The position numbers were made by a program, and so were the translations under genes. Shown piece after piece: positions 57,047-64,000 of a stretch of DNA of 64,000 nt. Source of the stretch: Portibacter lacus (GTDB taxonomy: Bacteria > Bacteroidota > Bacteroidia > Chitinophagales > Saprospiraceae). Within the stretch, counting starts at the first letter, position 1, and every line of letters begins with the position of its first letter. The stretch spans positions 186,001 through 250,000 of the forward strand of contig NZ_JAJNKA010000009.1 of NCBI RefSeq assembly GCF_021533215.1. Reading direction: 5' to 3'. The notes beneath the pieces were generated by a model. That model saw only the letters and a list, made by a program, of their open reading frames with translations, had not been told where the DNA came from and ran no database searches.

Positions 57047-57973
57047 ATGAGAAATCTAATAATGTTCTTTTTTATGCTTATTGCTGGGTTATGGTCATTA
57101 AATGCCCAAGTAGATACTCAATATATCGAAATTATCCCTAGAAATAAAACAATTCAGTTTCATACGACACTTAAAGATTTAAGTGTGAAAATTAATCACG
57201 CTAATGTAACGGAGACTTTATTTCGGAACCATAATTGGAGTACAGGCCTATACTTCAAGAGAAATCTGCTAGAACTTTTCTTCGCACTACCTTTGATCGG
57301 CATTGATAATTATACGATAGATGAAAAGCAAACTTTTGGTACTGGTTTTGGTCTAAATTTTTATCCAAGTAAAATTCATGTGAACTATAATTTCAAGTTA
57401 GTTATGGGTTATGAAAGCCTAGATAACGTCTTGGATAAAGGTCTAGATTTAAGGTATCTGAACAACTACTTTGTTTTTAATAGAGTCAATGTGCACTATG
57501 TTTTAAATAGTGAAAGATGGTCATTAAAGTCTGCGCTTAGATTTAATGATAAGCAATTAACATCAGCGGGATCTTTCATTTTATATGCTCCGGCATCATA
57601 TCATAATATGCGCGTTAACACATTAAACTTAATTGCCGAAGAACGCTTTGAGCTTCACAATTATCAAAGATTTTCTATTGGAGGTGGAGTAGGGTATGGA
57701 TATACTCAAGTGATAGATCAGCTTAATATTTCTTTGATTGCAAAAACGGGATTAGATATTCGTTATTCAAAATGGGGAAATGAGAAGTTAGGTTCGGATT
57801 TATCGCTTCTGCCTAATTTTAATGTAATATCCTCGGTGGTCTATGATACCGGTCAATATTTTATTGGGATCAATTATAATTTTTATCCTGAATATGATTA
57901 CGGAAATGGATATAATGTCGTGGTTGAAAATTGGAAGATGAGACTTTATGCAGGAAGAAGGTTCTTTAAATGA
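57047..57973 (+). CDS. Probable outer-membrane beta-barrel protein of unknown function
   Basis: 308 aa with a signal peptide (MRNLIMFFFMLIAGLWSLNAQ). The mature part is rich in alternating hydrophobic/aromatic strands (LLELFFALPLIGIDNY, FGTGFGLNFYPSKIHVNYNFKL, FSIGGGVGYGYTQVI, YFIGINYNFYPEYDY) and ends in WKMRLYAGRRFFK, a terminal aromatic strand suited to barrel insertion. I do not recognise the family. Monocistronic; the convergent OmpA gene shares the hairpin after it. Confidence 0.7.
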   Translation: MRNLIMFFFMLIAGLWSLNAQVDTQYIEIIPRNKTIQFHTTLKDLSVKINHANVTETLFRNHNWSTGLYFKRNLLELFFALPLIGIDNYTIDEKQTFGTGFGLNFYPSKIHVNYNFKLVMGYESLDNVLDKGLDLRYLNNYFVFNRVNVHYVLNSERWSLKSALRFNDKQLTSAGSFILYAPASYHNMRVNTLNLIAEERFELHNYQRFSIGGGVGYGYTQVIDQLNISLIAKTGLDIRYSKWGNEKLGSDLSLLPNFNVISSVVYDTGQYFIGINYNFYPEYDYGNGYNVVVENWKMRLYAGRRFFK

Positions 57974-57975
57974 AA

Positions 57976-58003
57976 AAGGCTCCGAAATTTCTTTCAGAGC
58001 CTT
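57976..58003. terminator. Bidirectional terminator between convergent genes
   Basis: The inverted repeat AAGGCTCCGAAA / TTTCAGAGCCTT (57976-58003) has a 4-nt loop and one imperfect pair. On the minus strand it is followed by five T residues, a good terminator for the OmpA gene; on the plus strand the T tract is weaker. Confidence 0.75.
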
Positions 58004-58009
58004 ATCGTT

Positions 58010-58948
58010 TTATTTATCTAATCCTCCCTTATCTGCTAATTCAGGATTCAGTAGATCATAAAATTGATTTAATTTAGGAAGTAAAATAATTCGTGTACGT
58101 CTATTTATAGAGCGTCCTGCCTCTGTAGCATTATCTGCTAACGTGTTGTATTCGCCTCTTCCAGCTGCAATTAATTTATTCGGATCAATTCCAAAATTAT
58201 TCTGAAGCGTTCTTACCACTGCGGTAGATCTTTTCACAGACAAATCCCAGTTGTCTTTTATACATTGGGTGTTGATCGGATTAGAATCTGTATAACCTTC
58301 CACCATAACTTCTAGTTCCGGTCTAGATTTTATGATTTGTGCTATCTTTTCTAACACTTCATTTGCTCTATCACTTATTTCTGCACTTCCACTTTTATAA
58401 AGCATTTTATCAGAAAGGTTAATAAATACAACAGTTTTGTCTACCTGTACGTCTATATCTTCATCTAGAATTCCTTTAGCAAGAACACTTTTTAGGTTGA
58501 CGGCCAATGCAAGATTGAGAGAATCCGTTTTGTTTTTGGCTAGATTTAGAAGCGAAATGTATTTATCTTTTTGTTCAAGTTGCTTTATGGTATTTCCCAC
58601 GTTATCATTTGCAGTTTTCGATAAAACGGTTAAGTCCCCAACTTGTGTCATTTGTAGATCTCGTTGGTTCTTAAGATCCTTAATTTGAAGATTTAGATTC
58701 TCATTAATGTTTTTTTCTGCATCAATTTGACTTGCTAAATTATTTTGTTCTGCTAATGCAAGAGCTATTGCCTTATCCTTTTCAGATATTTTCTTGTTGC
58801 AATCTTGAACTCTATTCTGGTAGGCTCGAGCTTCATTAGTTCTGTCTTCTAATTCTCGCTCTAACAAGACAAATTTCTTTTTAGAAACACAAGAAGTAAA
58901 AAATGTTCCCATGATAAGCATAAATAGAAAAAATTTTAAAGTTTTCAT
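58010..58948 (-). CDS. OmpA-family lipoprotein with coiled coil
   Basis: 312 aa. The lipobox ends GTFFTSC (C20). A long coiled coil (about 28-130) precedes the OmpA-C peptidoglycan-binding domain (about 170-300), with FINLSDKMLYKSGSAEI, VEGYTDSNPI, NWDLSVKRSTAVVRTL and GRSINRRTRIIL. It probably tethers the outer membrane to peptidoglycan. It stands alone with its own terminator. Confidence 0.93.
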   Translation of the reverse strand: MKTLKFFLFMLIMGTFFTSCVSKKKFVLLERELEDRTNEARAYQNRVQDCNKKISEKDKAIALALAEQNNLASQIDAEKNINENLNLQIKDLKNQRDLQMTQVGDLTVLSKTANDNVGNTIKQLEQKDKYISLLNLAKNKTDSLNLALAVNLKSVLAKGILDEDIDVQVDKTVVFINLSDKMLYKSGSAEISDRANEVLEKIAQIIKSRPELEVMVEGYTDSNPINTQCIKDNWDLSVKRSTAVVRTLQNNFGIDPNKLIAAGRGEYNTLADNATEAGRSINRRTRIILLPKLNQFYDLLNPELADKGGLDK

Positions 58949-59452
58949 TTTTGTCTGATTTAGTATTTTTTAGTAAATGGTTTAAATAATCCTACCGCTT
59001 TAAATATTGTCTTCCTCTTGTAATATTTCCTTGAAATGTCTTGTGGACCCAAATTTTTATTCTTGGCAGGTGACAATGTATCAGCTGTAATAATTCGTAT
59101 AAACGTTAGAGATATATAGAAAAATTCACGGGTTTAGTTAAGAATATAGTTAAAGTTTTAATTAGGCTATTTGGTTAAACCAATGGGATATCGAATGCTC
59201 CGATTGAATAGGTAGTCGAATATTTTTTATGAGAGATAGAATCTTTGATTTTCACAAGAAACGTTGGAAGTAAAATGATCTGCTTTTACTTATAGTGGAT
59301 AATTATCAATCGAAAGCTTAATGATAAAAGGTGAGTTTTTATTTTTTTTAGAAGATAGGATGCAATGTAACACTGGAATATTCGAAGTATTATTTAGTAG
59401 GTTCTATTGAAGGGAAGAAAATTGCTATGTTTAAGAAGGTATTATAAATTAC
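58949..59452. other. Intergenic region upstream of the OmpA gene
   Basis: About 500 AT-rich bases between the OmpA gene and the tRNA terminator. No gene, RNA or repeat could be supported. The promoter of the OmpA gene should lie at its left end. Confidence 0.55.
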
Positions 59453-59480
59453 AAAAGCCGTCCAAAAATGGACAGCTTTT
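59453..59480 (-). terminator. Terminator of tRNA-Ser
   Basis: Read on the minus strand, AAAAGCTGTCC and GGACGGCTTTT pair through 11 positions (one U-G) around a 6-nt loop, followed by a T-rich stretch. It lies 6 bp after the tRNA 3' end. Confidence 0.8.
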
Positions 59481-59486
59481 GTCTTG

Positions 59487-59573
59487 CGGTGAGAGGGGGA
59501 TTCGAACCCCCGGTACCGTCTCCAGTACGTCAGTTTAGCAAACTGGTGGTTTCAGCCACTCACCCACCTCACC
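59487..59573 (-). tRNA. tRNA-Ser(GCT)
   Basis: 87 nt on the minus strand. The 7-bp acceptor stem (GGTGAGG with TCTCACC, one G-T pair) and the T arm (GGGGGTTCGAATCCCCC) fold well. The anticodon arm CCAGT-TTGCTAA-ACTGA carries GCT (plus-strand AGC at 59537-59539), and a long variable arm is present, as in class II tRNAs. The discriminator base is G; CCA is not encoded. Confidence 0.95.
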
Positions 59574-59680
59574 GTGTTGCTTTTTTTCTTAAGCGATGCA
59601 AATATATAGTTTTATTCAAAATATTGCTTTATTCTTTATTATTTTTTAAAATATCTAATTTCGCGGTCAAATTTATATGA

Positions 59681-60535
59681 ATGGAAAATGTTAAAGAACT
59701 AGAGGCATTATTGAACCTTGAGCAGATCGAAGTCAATATTTTTAGAGGACAAAATTTTATGTCTCCATGGAAAAGAGTGTTTGGAGGACAGGTACTAGCA
59801 CAATCTGTTAACGCAGCATACCGAACCGTACCTGAAGATCGGTTTTTACATTCTATGCATGCTTATTTTATTTTGGCTGGAGATATAAGTATGCCTATCG
59901 TATATGAAGTGGATGTAGTTCGTGATGGTGGAAGCTTTACTACGCGAAGAGTTGTAGCGATACAGAAAGGAAGACCTATCTTTATAATGGCTGCCTCCTT
60001 TCAGCTAAAACAAGATGGATTCGAGCATCAGATTACAATGCCTGATGTTACTAAGCCAGAAAATTTAATATCTGATCATGAGATCATTGAATCAATTAAA
60101 GAAACATTTCCTAAAGCATATGCCGCATATAATCATGATCGCCCTATAGAATTTAGGCCTGTTGAAAATTATGGCCCATTACTCCAAAAAAATAGTGAAC
60201 CATTCCAACACATTTGGTTCAGAGCAAAAGGTGATGTCGGACCTAAATTATCTAAGCATCATGAGATTTTAGCCTACGCAAGTGATTATAACTTGTTAAC
60301 AACCGCTACTTTACCTCACAGAGAAGTATTGAATCATGAAAAAAGCTTCTTAGCAAGTTTGGACCATGCCATGTGGATTCACCAAGAATTTGATATTTCG
60401 CAGTGGCATTTATACTCATTAGATAGTCCAAGTGCCTCTAATTCAAGGGGTTTTACTAGAGGGAATATTTTCAGTCAAGACGGTAGATTAGTTGCCTCAG
60501 TTGTTCAAGAAGGACTCATGAGAGTGGTCAAATAA
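59681..60535 (+). CDS. tesB: Acyl-CoA thioesterase II
   Basis: 284 aa, about the usual length of TesB (some 286). It has two hotdog domains. The first holds RVFGGQVLAQSVNAAYRTVP and the HSMHAYFILAGD motif; the second holds LASLDHAMWIHQEFDISQWHLYSLDSPSASNSRGFTRGNIFSQDGRLVASVVQEGLMR (several consecutive conserved motifs including the Asp and Gln/Ser site). It hydrolyses acyl-CoA to free acid and CoA in the cytoplasm. Monocistronic. Confidence 0.95.
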   Translation: MENVKELEALLNLEQIEVNIFRGQNFMSPWKRVFGGQVLAQSVNAAYRTVPEDRFLHSMHAYFILAGDISMPIVYEVDVVRDGGSFTTRRVVAIQKGRPIFIMAASFQLKQDGFEHQITMPDVTKPENLISDHEIIESIKETFPKAYAAYNHDRPIEFRPVENYGPLLQKNSEPFQHIWFRAKGDVGPKLSKHHEILAYASDYNLLTTATLPHREVLNHEKSFLASLDHAMWIHQEFDISQWHLYSLDSPSASNSRGFTRGNIFSQDGRLVASVVQEGLMRVVK

Positions 60536-60662
60536 ATTATTTTAATTTTTTTTTTTCACATATTGAATTAAATGTTAATGTGTAAGACTGTGAATTGTAA
60601 ATGAATGCGATACATTTAATTTTTCCTATACATATAGGGCTCTTTTTCAGGTAGGTTAAGCA

Positions 60663-60692
60663 TTTGAAAATTTAAAAATTGTGTTAATTTTG
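60663..60692 (+). promoter_or_regulatory. Bacteroidota-type promoter of the giant protein gene
   Basis: TTTG at 60663-60666 and TAATTTTG at 60685-60692 match the -33 TTTG and -7 TAnnTTTG consensus, with 18 bp between them (19 is usual). Transcription would start near 60698, about 29 nt before the ATG at 60727. It is the best promoter match noticed in the window. Confidence 0.6.
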
Positions 60693-60726
60693 AGTGTTTA
60701 TTTATTGTTTTAACCAACTCAATCTC

Positions 60727-63700
60727 ATGAATAAAATTTTTACAATTAAGGCGCTATGCCTGAGTTTTTTAACCGTTATGTTGTCGTTGACTTCGATAAC
60801 CCAATCTAACGCACAGTGCGATGTTTCAGCATGTATCGGCAACCTTAATACATCACTTGATACGAGTGGATGTATTGTTGTGGTTACACCTGACATGGTA
60901 GTAAATGCAATTACAGCACCAGATGAGTGTCCTAATTTAACAGTAGAAATTACTGGATTAGAGTTTGATACTATTTTTAGTGTTGGTACATATGAGTATA
61001 AAGTGCTTAATTCTGACAATGGTAACCAATGCTGGGGAAACATTGTTGTTGAGGATAAATTAGCACCTTTTATCACTTGTCCTATTGATTTAACAATTGA
61101 TTGTAGTGAAGATACTTCACCAGAAAATCTAGCTTTACTTATTGAAGAGTTAGAAGATGAAGAAGAAATACTCCAAGATGCCCTAGTTTTAGGTGGGTAT
61201 GATGGTCCAGCGAATGCACTTGCATGGGGAGTTGGAATAGTAGAATGCTCTGAGTATAATCTATCATACAGAGATGTATTTAAACAAGGTGGCTGTGATG
61301 GAGATACTATATACAGAGTATTTACTGCAACAGATGAGTTTGGCAGAACTTCAACTTGTACACAGCAAATATATTTAGAAATTGAAACATTAGATGATTT
61401 AACATTGCCTAATGATTTTACTTGCTTAGAAATTAATGAAGCAGATTGTCCAGATAGAGTGGAAGCTTATGGAACTGTAGATATTTCTTTCCCTCTTTCA
61501 TGTGATGGAGCAGGTACAGAATGGAATGTTTTAGAAAATGGTCATCCTTCTCCCTACGATAAATTAGATGAAAATGGCGAAGTTGTAGCTATTGGTACTG
61601 GAGTAGTAGGAGGCCAAGGATGTGGAACTTTACAAGCAGGCTATAATGATATCAGAATAGCAACATGTCTAGATGAATTTAATCAGCCATGTGATATGAA
61701 CTCTCCAAGTTTTAAAGTAGTAAGACAATGGAAGATATTAGACTGGTGTACAGGGGCAGTAATAGAGCACAACCAAATCATAAAAGTATTAGATACAGTA
61801 GCACCAGAATTTGTAGCATTACCAGATGTAACAATCGGAACTTCATTATGGGATTGTAGTGCAGAGTATACCTTACCAGTAGCAGAAACAACTGATAATT
61901 GTTCAGCAACAATCACAAGAAGTTATACCTCATCAGTAGGTACAGTCTTAAATGGTAAGTTATACATATCTGATAATGCCAAAACAATGAATGGCGATAC
62001 AGCAGAAGTATATGTGTCATATTCAGATTGTTGTTCTAACATATCAATAGATACCTTTAAAATAGTAGTAATAGATAATGTACCTCCAGTACCCGTAGTA
62101 GATGCGCATACTGTAGTATCATTATCAGAATACAATTCAGAAGGCTTAGCTAAAATCTATGTAGAGACCTTTAATGAAGGCTCATACGATAACTGTGGAC
62201 CAGTATCACAGGGAATCAGAAGAATGAGTGGAACATGCACTGGCTATAGTGAAGAAGATGATACAGGGAAATACTTTGACTTTATCCACTTCTGTTGTAA
62301 AGATGTAGGAAAGACAATCATGGTAGAATACCAAGTATGTGATGATGCAGACATGGATGGTGAGTACGGCACAGCAGGAGATTTGTGTAATACAGCAATG
62401 ATCGAAGTAGAAGTACAAGATAAGTTAGCACCAGCATGTTATGTACCAGGCCCAACAAGTATAGATTGTATCGAGTTTGCAGCGTTAAGCAACTTGGTAA
62501 ATGATGGAAACTTGAGTGGATCAGAAAAAGAACAGATAGATGCATTATTTGGAGCAGCGGATGGCGCAGCATCATGTAAGACAAAAATCGATCAAGCATT
62601 AACAAGTACAGAAGATTGTGGCTTAGGATCAGTAACAAGAACAGTAACTGTAACGAACACAAATAACGGACTAGTAAGTACCTGTGAGCAAACGATCACA
62701 ATCACAGCAAATCCAGATATCAATTTCTTAGTATGTGAAGACATCAGCTTCCCAGCAGGAAGTTTAGAGCAGCAAGCATTTGCAGCAGCAGGAATAACAG
62801 ACGTATGGTGTGAGACAAATCCAAAGAACATAGGAGATGTAGTAGATGAAGGAGCAGATTTACCAGCCATCGAAGTAATGGAGTGTGCAGGAGTAAATAT
62901 AACAGCACCGGTAATTGATTATGATAACTTATGTTCAGAAGTAGGAGTAAAATTGACATTAGATACTTTTGATTTTGCAGGAGGCGGATGTAAGAAAATC
63001 TTAGCACAATGGGAGATTATCGATCAGTGTCAGTTCCAAGAGAACTTTGAGATCAATGGAGAAGTAAATCCATTTGTAGCAGAGAATGGTTACTTTGAAT
63101 TATATGTAGAATATGATTTATTTGATACAGAAGGACCAGTAATTACATGCGGCGAAGGATTCAATGCAGAGTGTGATGGAAGTTTAACAGGTGTATTAAC
63201 AGCAACAGCGACAGATAATTGTACAGAAGCAAGTTACTTCGGATGGAGCTGGAAATTTGATATCGGAGGCGACGGCACAGTAGAGCACACAGGCGAAGGC
63301 GACGAAATCACACCATCAGACCTAGGAATGACAGCATTCCCAGATGGTGGTCATATCGTTACATGGATCGTAAGCGATGGTTGTGGTAACTTAACTTCAA
63401 TGGATTGTCCATTAGGTTTTGATATCGTAGATACAAAAGCACCTACACCTTACTGTTTAGATGGTTTATCATCAGCAGTGATGTTAGAGAATGGCGTATC
63501 AATGTGGGCATCAGACTTTGATGCAGGATCATTTGATAACTGTGGCGAAGTATTCGTAACGATGGTACCTGTATCAGATATCGAAGGCTTAACAGATGCA
63601 GAAGCATATGCACTTTCATTGAATAAAGTAATGAACATCGTAACAGGCAAAGAAGAGTATGGCTGGAACTTCACATGTGAATACATACCGAATGGTGTAT

Positions 63701-64000
63701 CAGCAACAATCGATGTAAGAATATATGTAACGGATGAAAGTGGCAATACAGATTACTGTACAGCAAGCTTTAGATTACAAGATAACTTAGGTGGATGTGA
63801 TGATGTAGCAGGAGGAAACTTAATGTTAGCAGGAAATATAGCAACTTCTAAAGATCAGATGGTAAGTGAAGTAGAAGTAGAAGCAATGGCAGCAAGTCCA
63901 GAGTTTCCAAAATACACAACTACAGATGCAGATGGAAACTATGCATTCACAGGGAATCCAGAAGATTACAACTATGAGATCACTTCTGCAAAGAATGATG
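60727..64000 (+). CDS. Giant Cys-rich secreted repeat protein, 3' end outside window
   Basis: At least 1091 aa, open to the right edge. The signal peptide ends SITQSNAQ. The body repeats a module pattern of DKLAPxxxC, TDNC and DTVAPEFVALPDV types, recalling the HYR-like and Cys-rich modules of Saprospirales surface proteins. The last visible residues (TTDADGNYAFTGNPEDYNYEITSAKND) resemble the SdrD-B/dockerin-like region that often precedes a sorting domain. From about 61700 codons are strongly A-ending (gta, gca, aca, tta, cca), unlike the earlier part and the rest of the window. Minus-strand frames inside it are shadows. Likely an adhesin or T9SS-exported surface protein; high expression is possible. 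Confidence 0.85.
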   Translation, partial: MNKIFTIKALCLSFLTVMLSLTSITQSNAQCDVSACIGNLNTSLDTSGCIVVVTPDMVVNAITAPDECPNLTVEITGLEFDTIFSVGTYEYKVLNSDNGNQCWGNIVVEDKLAPFITCPIDLTIDCSEDTSPENLALLIEELEDEEEILQDALVLGGYDGPANALAWGVGIVECSEYNLSYRDVFKQGGCDGDTIYRVFTATDEFGRTSTCTQQIYLEIETLDDLTLPNDFTCLEINEADCPDRVEAYGTVDISFPLSCDGAGTEWNVLENGHPSPYDKLDENGEVVAIGTGVVGGQGCGTLQAGYNDIRIATCLDEFNQPCDMNSPSFKVVRQWKILDWCTGAVIEHNQIIKVLDTVAPEFVALPDVTIGTSLWDCSAEYTLPVAETTDNCSATITRSYTSSVGTVLNGKLYISDNAKTMNGDTAEVYVSYSDCCSNISIDTFKIVVIDNVPPVPVVDAHTVVSLSEYNSEGLAKIYVETFNEGSYDNCGPVSQGIRRMSGTCTGYSEEDDTGKYFDFIHFCCKDVGKTIMVEYQVCDDADMDGEYGTAGDLCNTAMIEVEVQDKLAPACYVPGPTSIDCIEFAALSNLVNDGNLSGSEKEQIDALFGAADGAASCKTKIDQALTSTEDCGLGSVTRTVTVTNTNNGLVSTCEQTITITANPDINFLVCEDISFPAGSLEQQAFAAAGITDVWCETNPKNIGDVVDEGADLPAIEVMECAGVNITAPVIDYDNLCSEVGVKLTLDTFDFAGGGCKKILAQWEIIDQCQFQENFEINGEVNPFVAENGYFELYVEYDLFDTEGPVITCGEGFNAECDGSLTGVLTATATDNCTEASYFGWSWKFDIGGDGTVEHTGEGDEITPSDLGMTAFPDGGHIVTWIVSDGCGNLTSMDCPLGFDIVDTKAPTPYCLDGLSSAVMLENGVSMWASDFDAGSFDNCGEVFVTMVPVSDIEGLTDAEAYALSLNKVMNIVTGKEEYGWNFTCEYIPNGVSATIDVRIYVTDESGNTDYCTASFRLQDNLGGCDDVAGGNLMLAGNIATSKDQMVSEVEVEAMAASPEFPKYTTTDADGNYAFTGNPEDYNYEITSAKND

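Noticed and set aside
59487-59573. Integration site at tRNA-Ser
   Set aside because: No integrase and no direct repeat of the tRNA 3' end were noticed nearby.
59468-59680. Small plus-strand coding frame
   Set aside because: It lies over the tRNA-Ser gene and its terminator on the opposite strand, and has no protein-like features.
60702-63746. Several minus-strand frames in the giant gene
   Set aside because: They are antisense to a continuous plus-strand frame with signal peptide and modular repeats; their leucine-rich products reflect the biased codons of the sense strand.

Overview
The window comes from an AT-rich member of the Bacteroidota, probably a marine, Saprospirales-like lineage. 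The evidence is a hybrid two-component system (HTCS), a SusC/SusD pair, type IX secretion (T9SS)-like C-terminal domains, 'three-coathanger' tails, a DUF1800/DUF1501 pair, few Shine-Dalgarno sites, a TTTG...TAnnTTTG-type promoter and a giant Cys-rich secreted protein. The phylum is secure; the order is an inference from protein style.

Layout. (1) 3-4412: 3' part of an HTCS regulator, then a secreted sulfatase. A 107-bp tandem duplication of a dispersed repeat follows. (2) 4693-10850, minus strand: a secreted operon of a coiled-coil protein, DUF1800, DUF1501 and a PA14-type protein. (3) 11183-13378: a BlaI-type repressor and an M56 peptidase fused to a GIN adhesin-head domain, preceded by five operator-like dyads at exactly 20-bp pitch. 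(4) 13666-22881: mixed genes: an HExxH lipoprotein, a GH29 fucosidase, a HupE/UreJ-like protein, a CBS protein, an NAD(P)-binding protein, an orphan anti-sigma factor and tagaturonate reductase. (5) 23235-26613: an esterase, M17 aminopeptidase and ATP-grasp operon. (6) 26735-30314, minus strand: two secreted proteins. (7) 30599-51380: an AraC regulator and a divergent operon of about 19.5 kb. (8) 51441-52790: a mosaic repeat array. (9) 52792-56900, minus strand: an esterase, an ATP-grasp with a histone H1-like tail, a glutamine amidotransferase-like protein and a second ATP-grasp-like protein. (10) 57047-60535: a probable outer-membrane protein, an OmpA lipoprotein, tRNA-Ser(GCT) and TesB. (11) 60727 to the edge: the start of a giant secreted protein.

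The main system is the operon at 31830-51380. It joins an outer-membrane SusC/SusD uptake pair and two large LamG-bearing surface proteins to a complete MalEFGK-like ABC importer, two GH130 enzymes and an uncharacterised predicted helical-toroid lipoprotein. The inferred route is surface capture and possibly cleavage of a (probably mannose-containing) glycan, SusCD import to the periplasm, ABC import to the cytoplasm, and phosphorolysis or hydrolysis by GH130. A perfect intrinsic terminator lies between the surface half and the inner-membrane/cytoplasmic half, which suggests staged expression. Similar sequence elements lie upstream of the PUL/AraC genes and of the neighbouring minus-strand secreted-protein operon, which suggests a shared regulator.

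The two ATP-grasp loci, at 23-27 kb and 53-57 kb, each include an esterase. They may be two halves of one uncharacterised amide- or peptide-ligation system.
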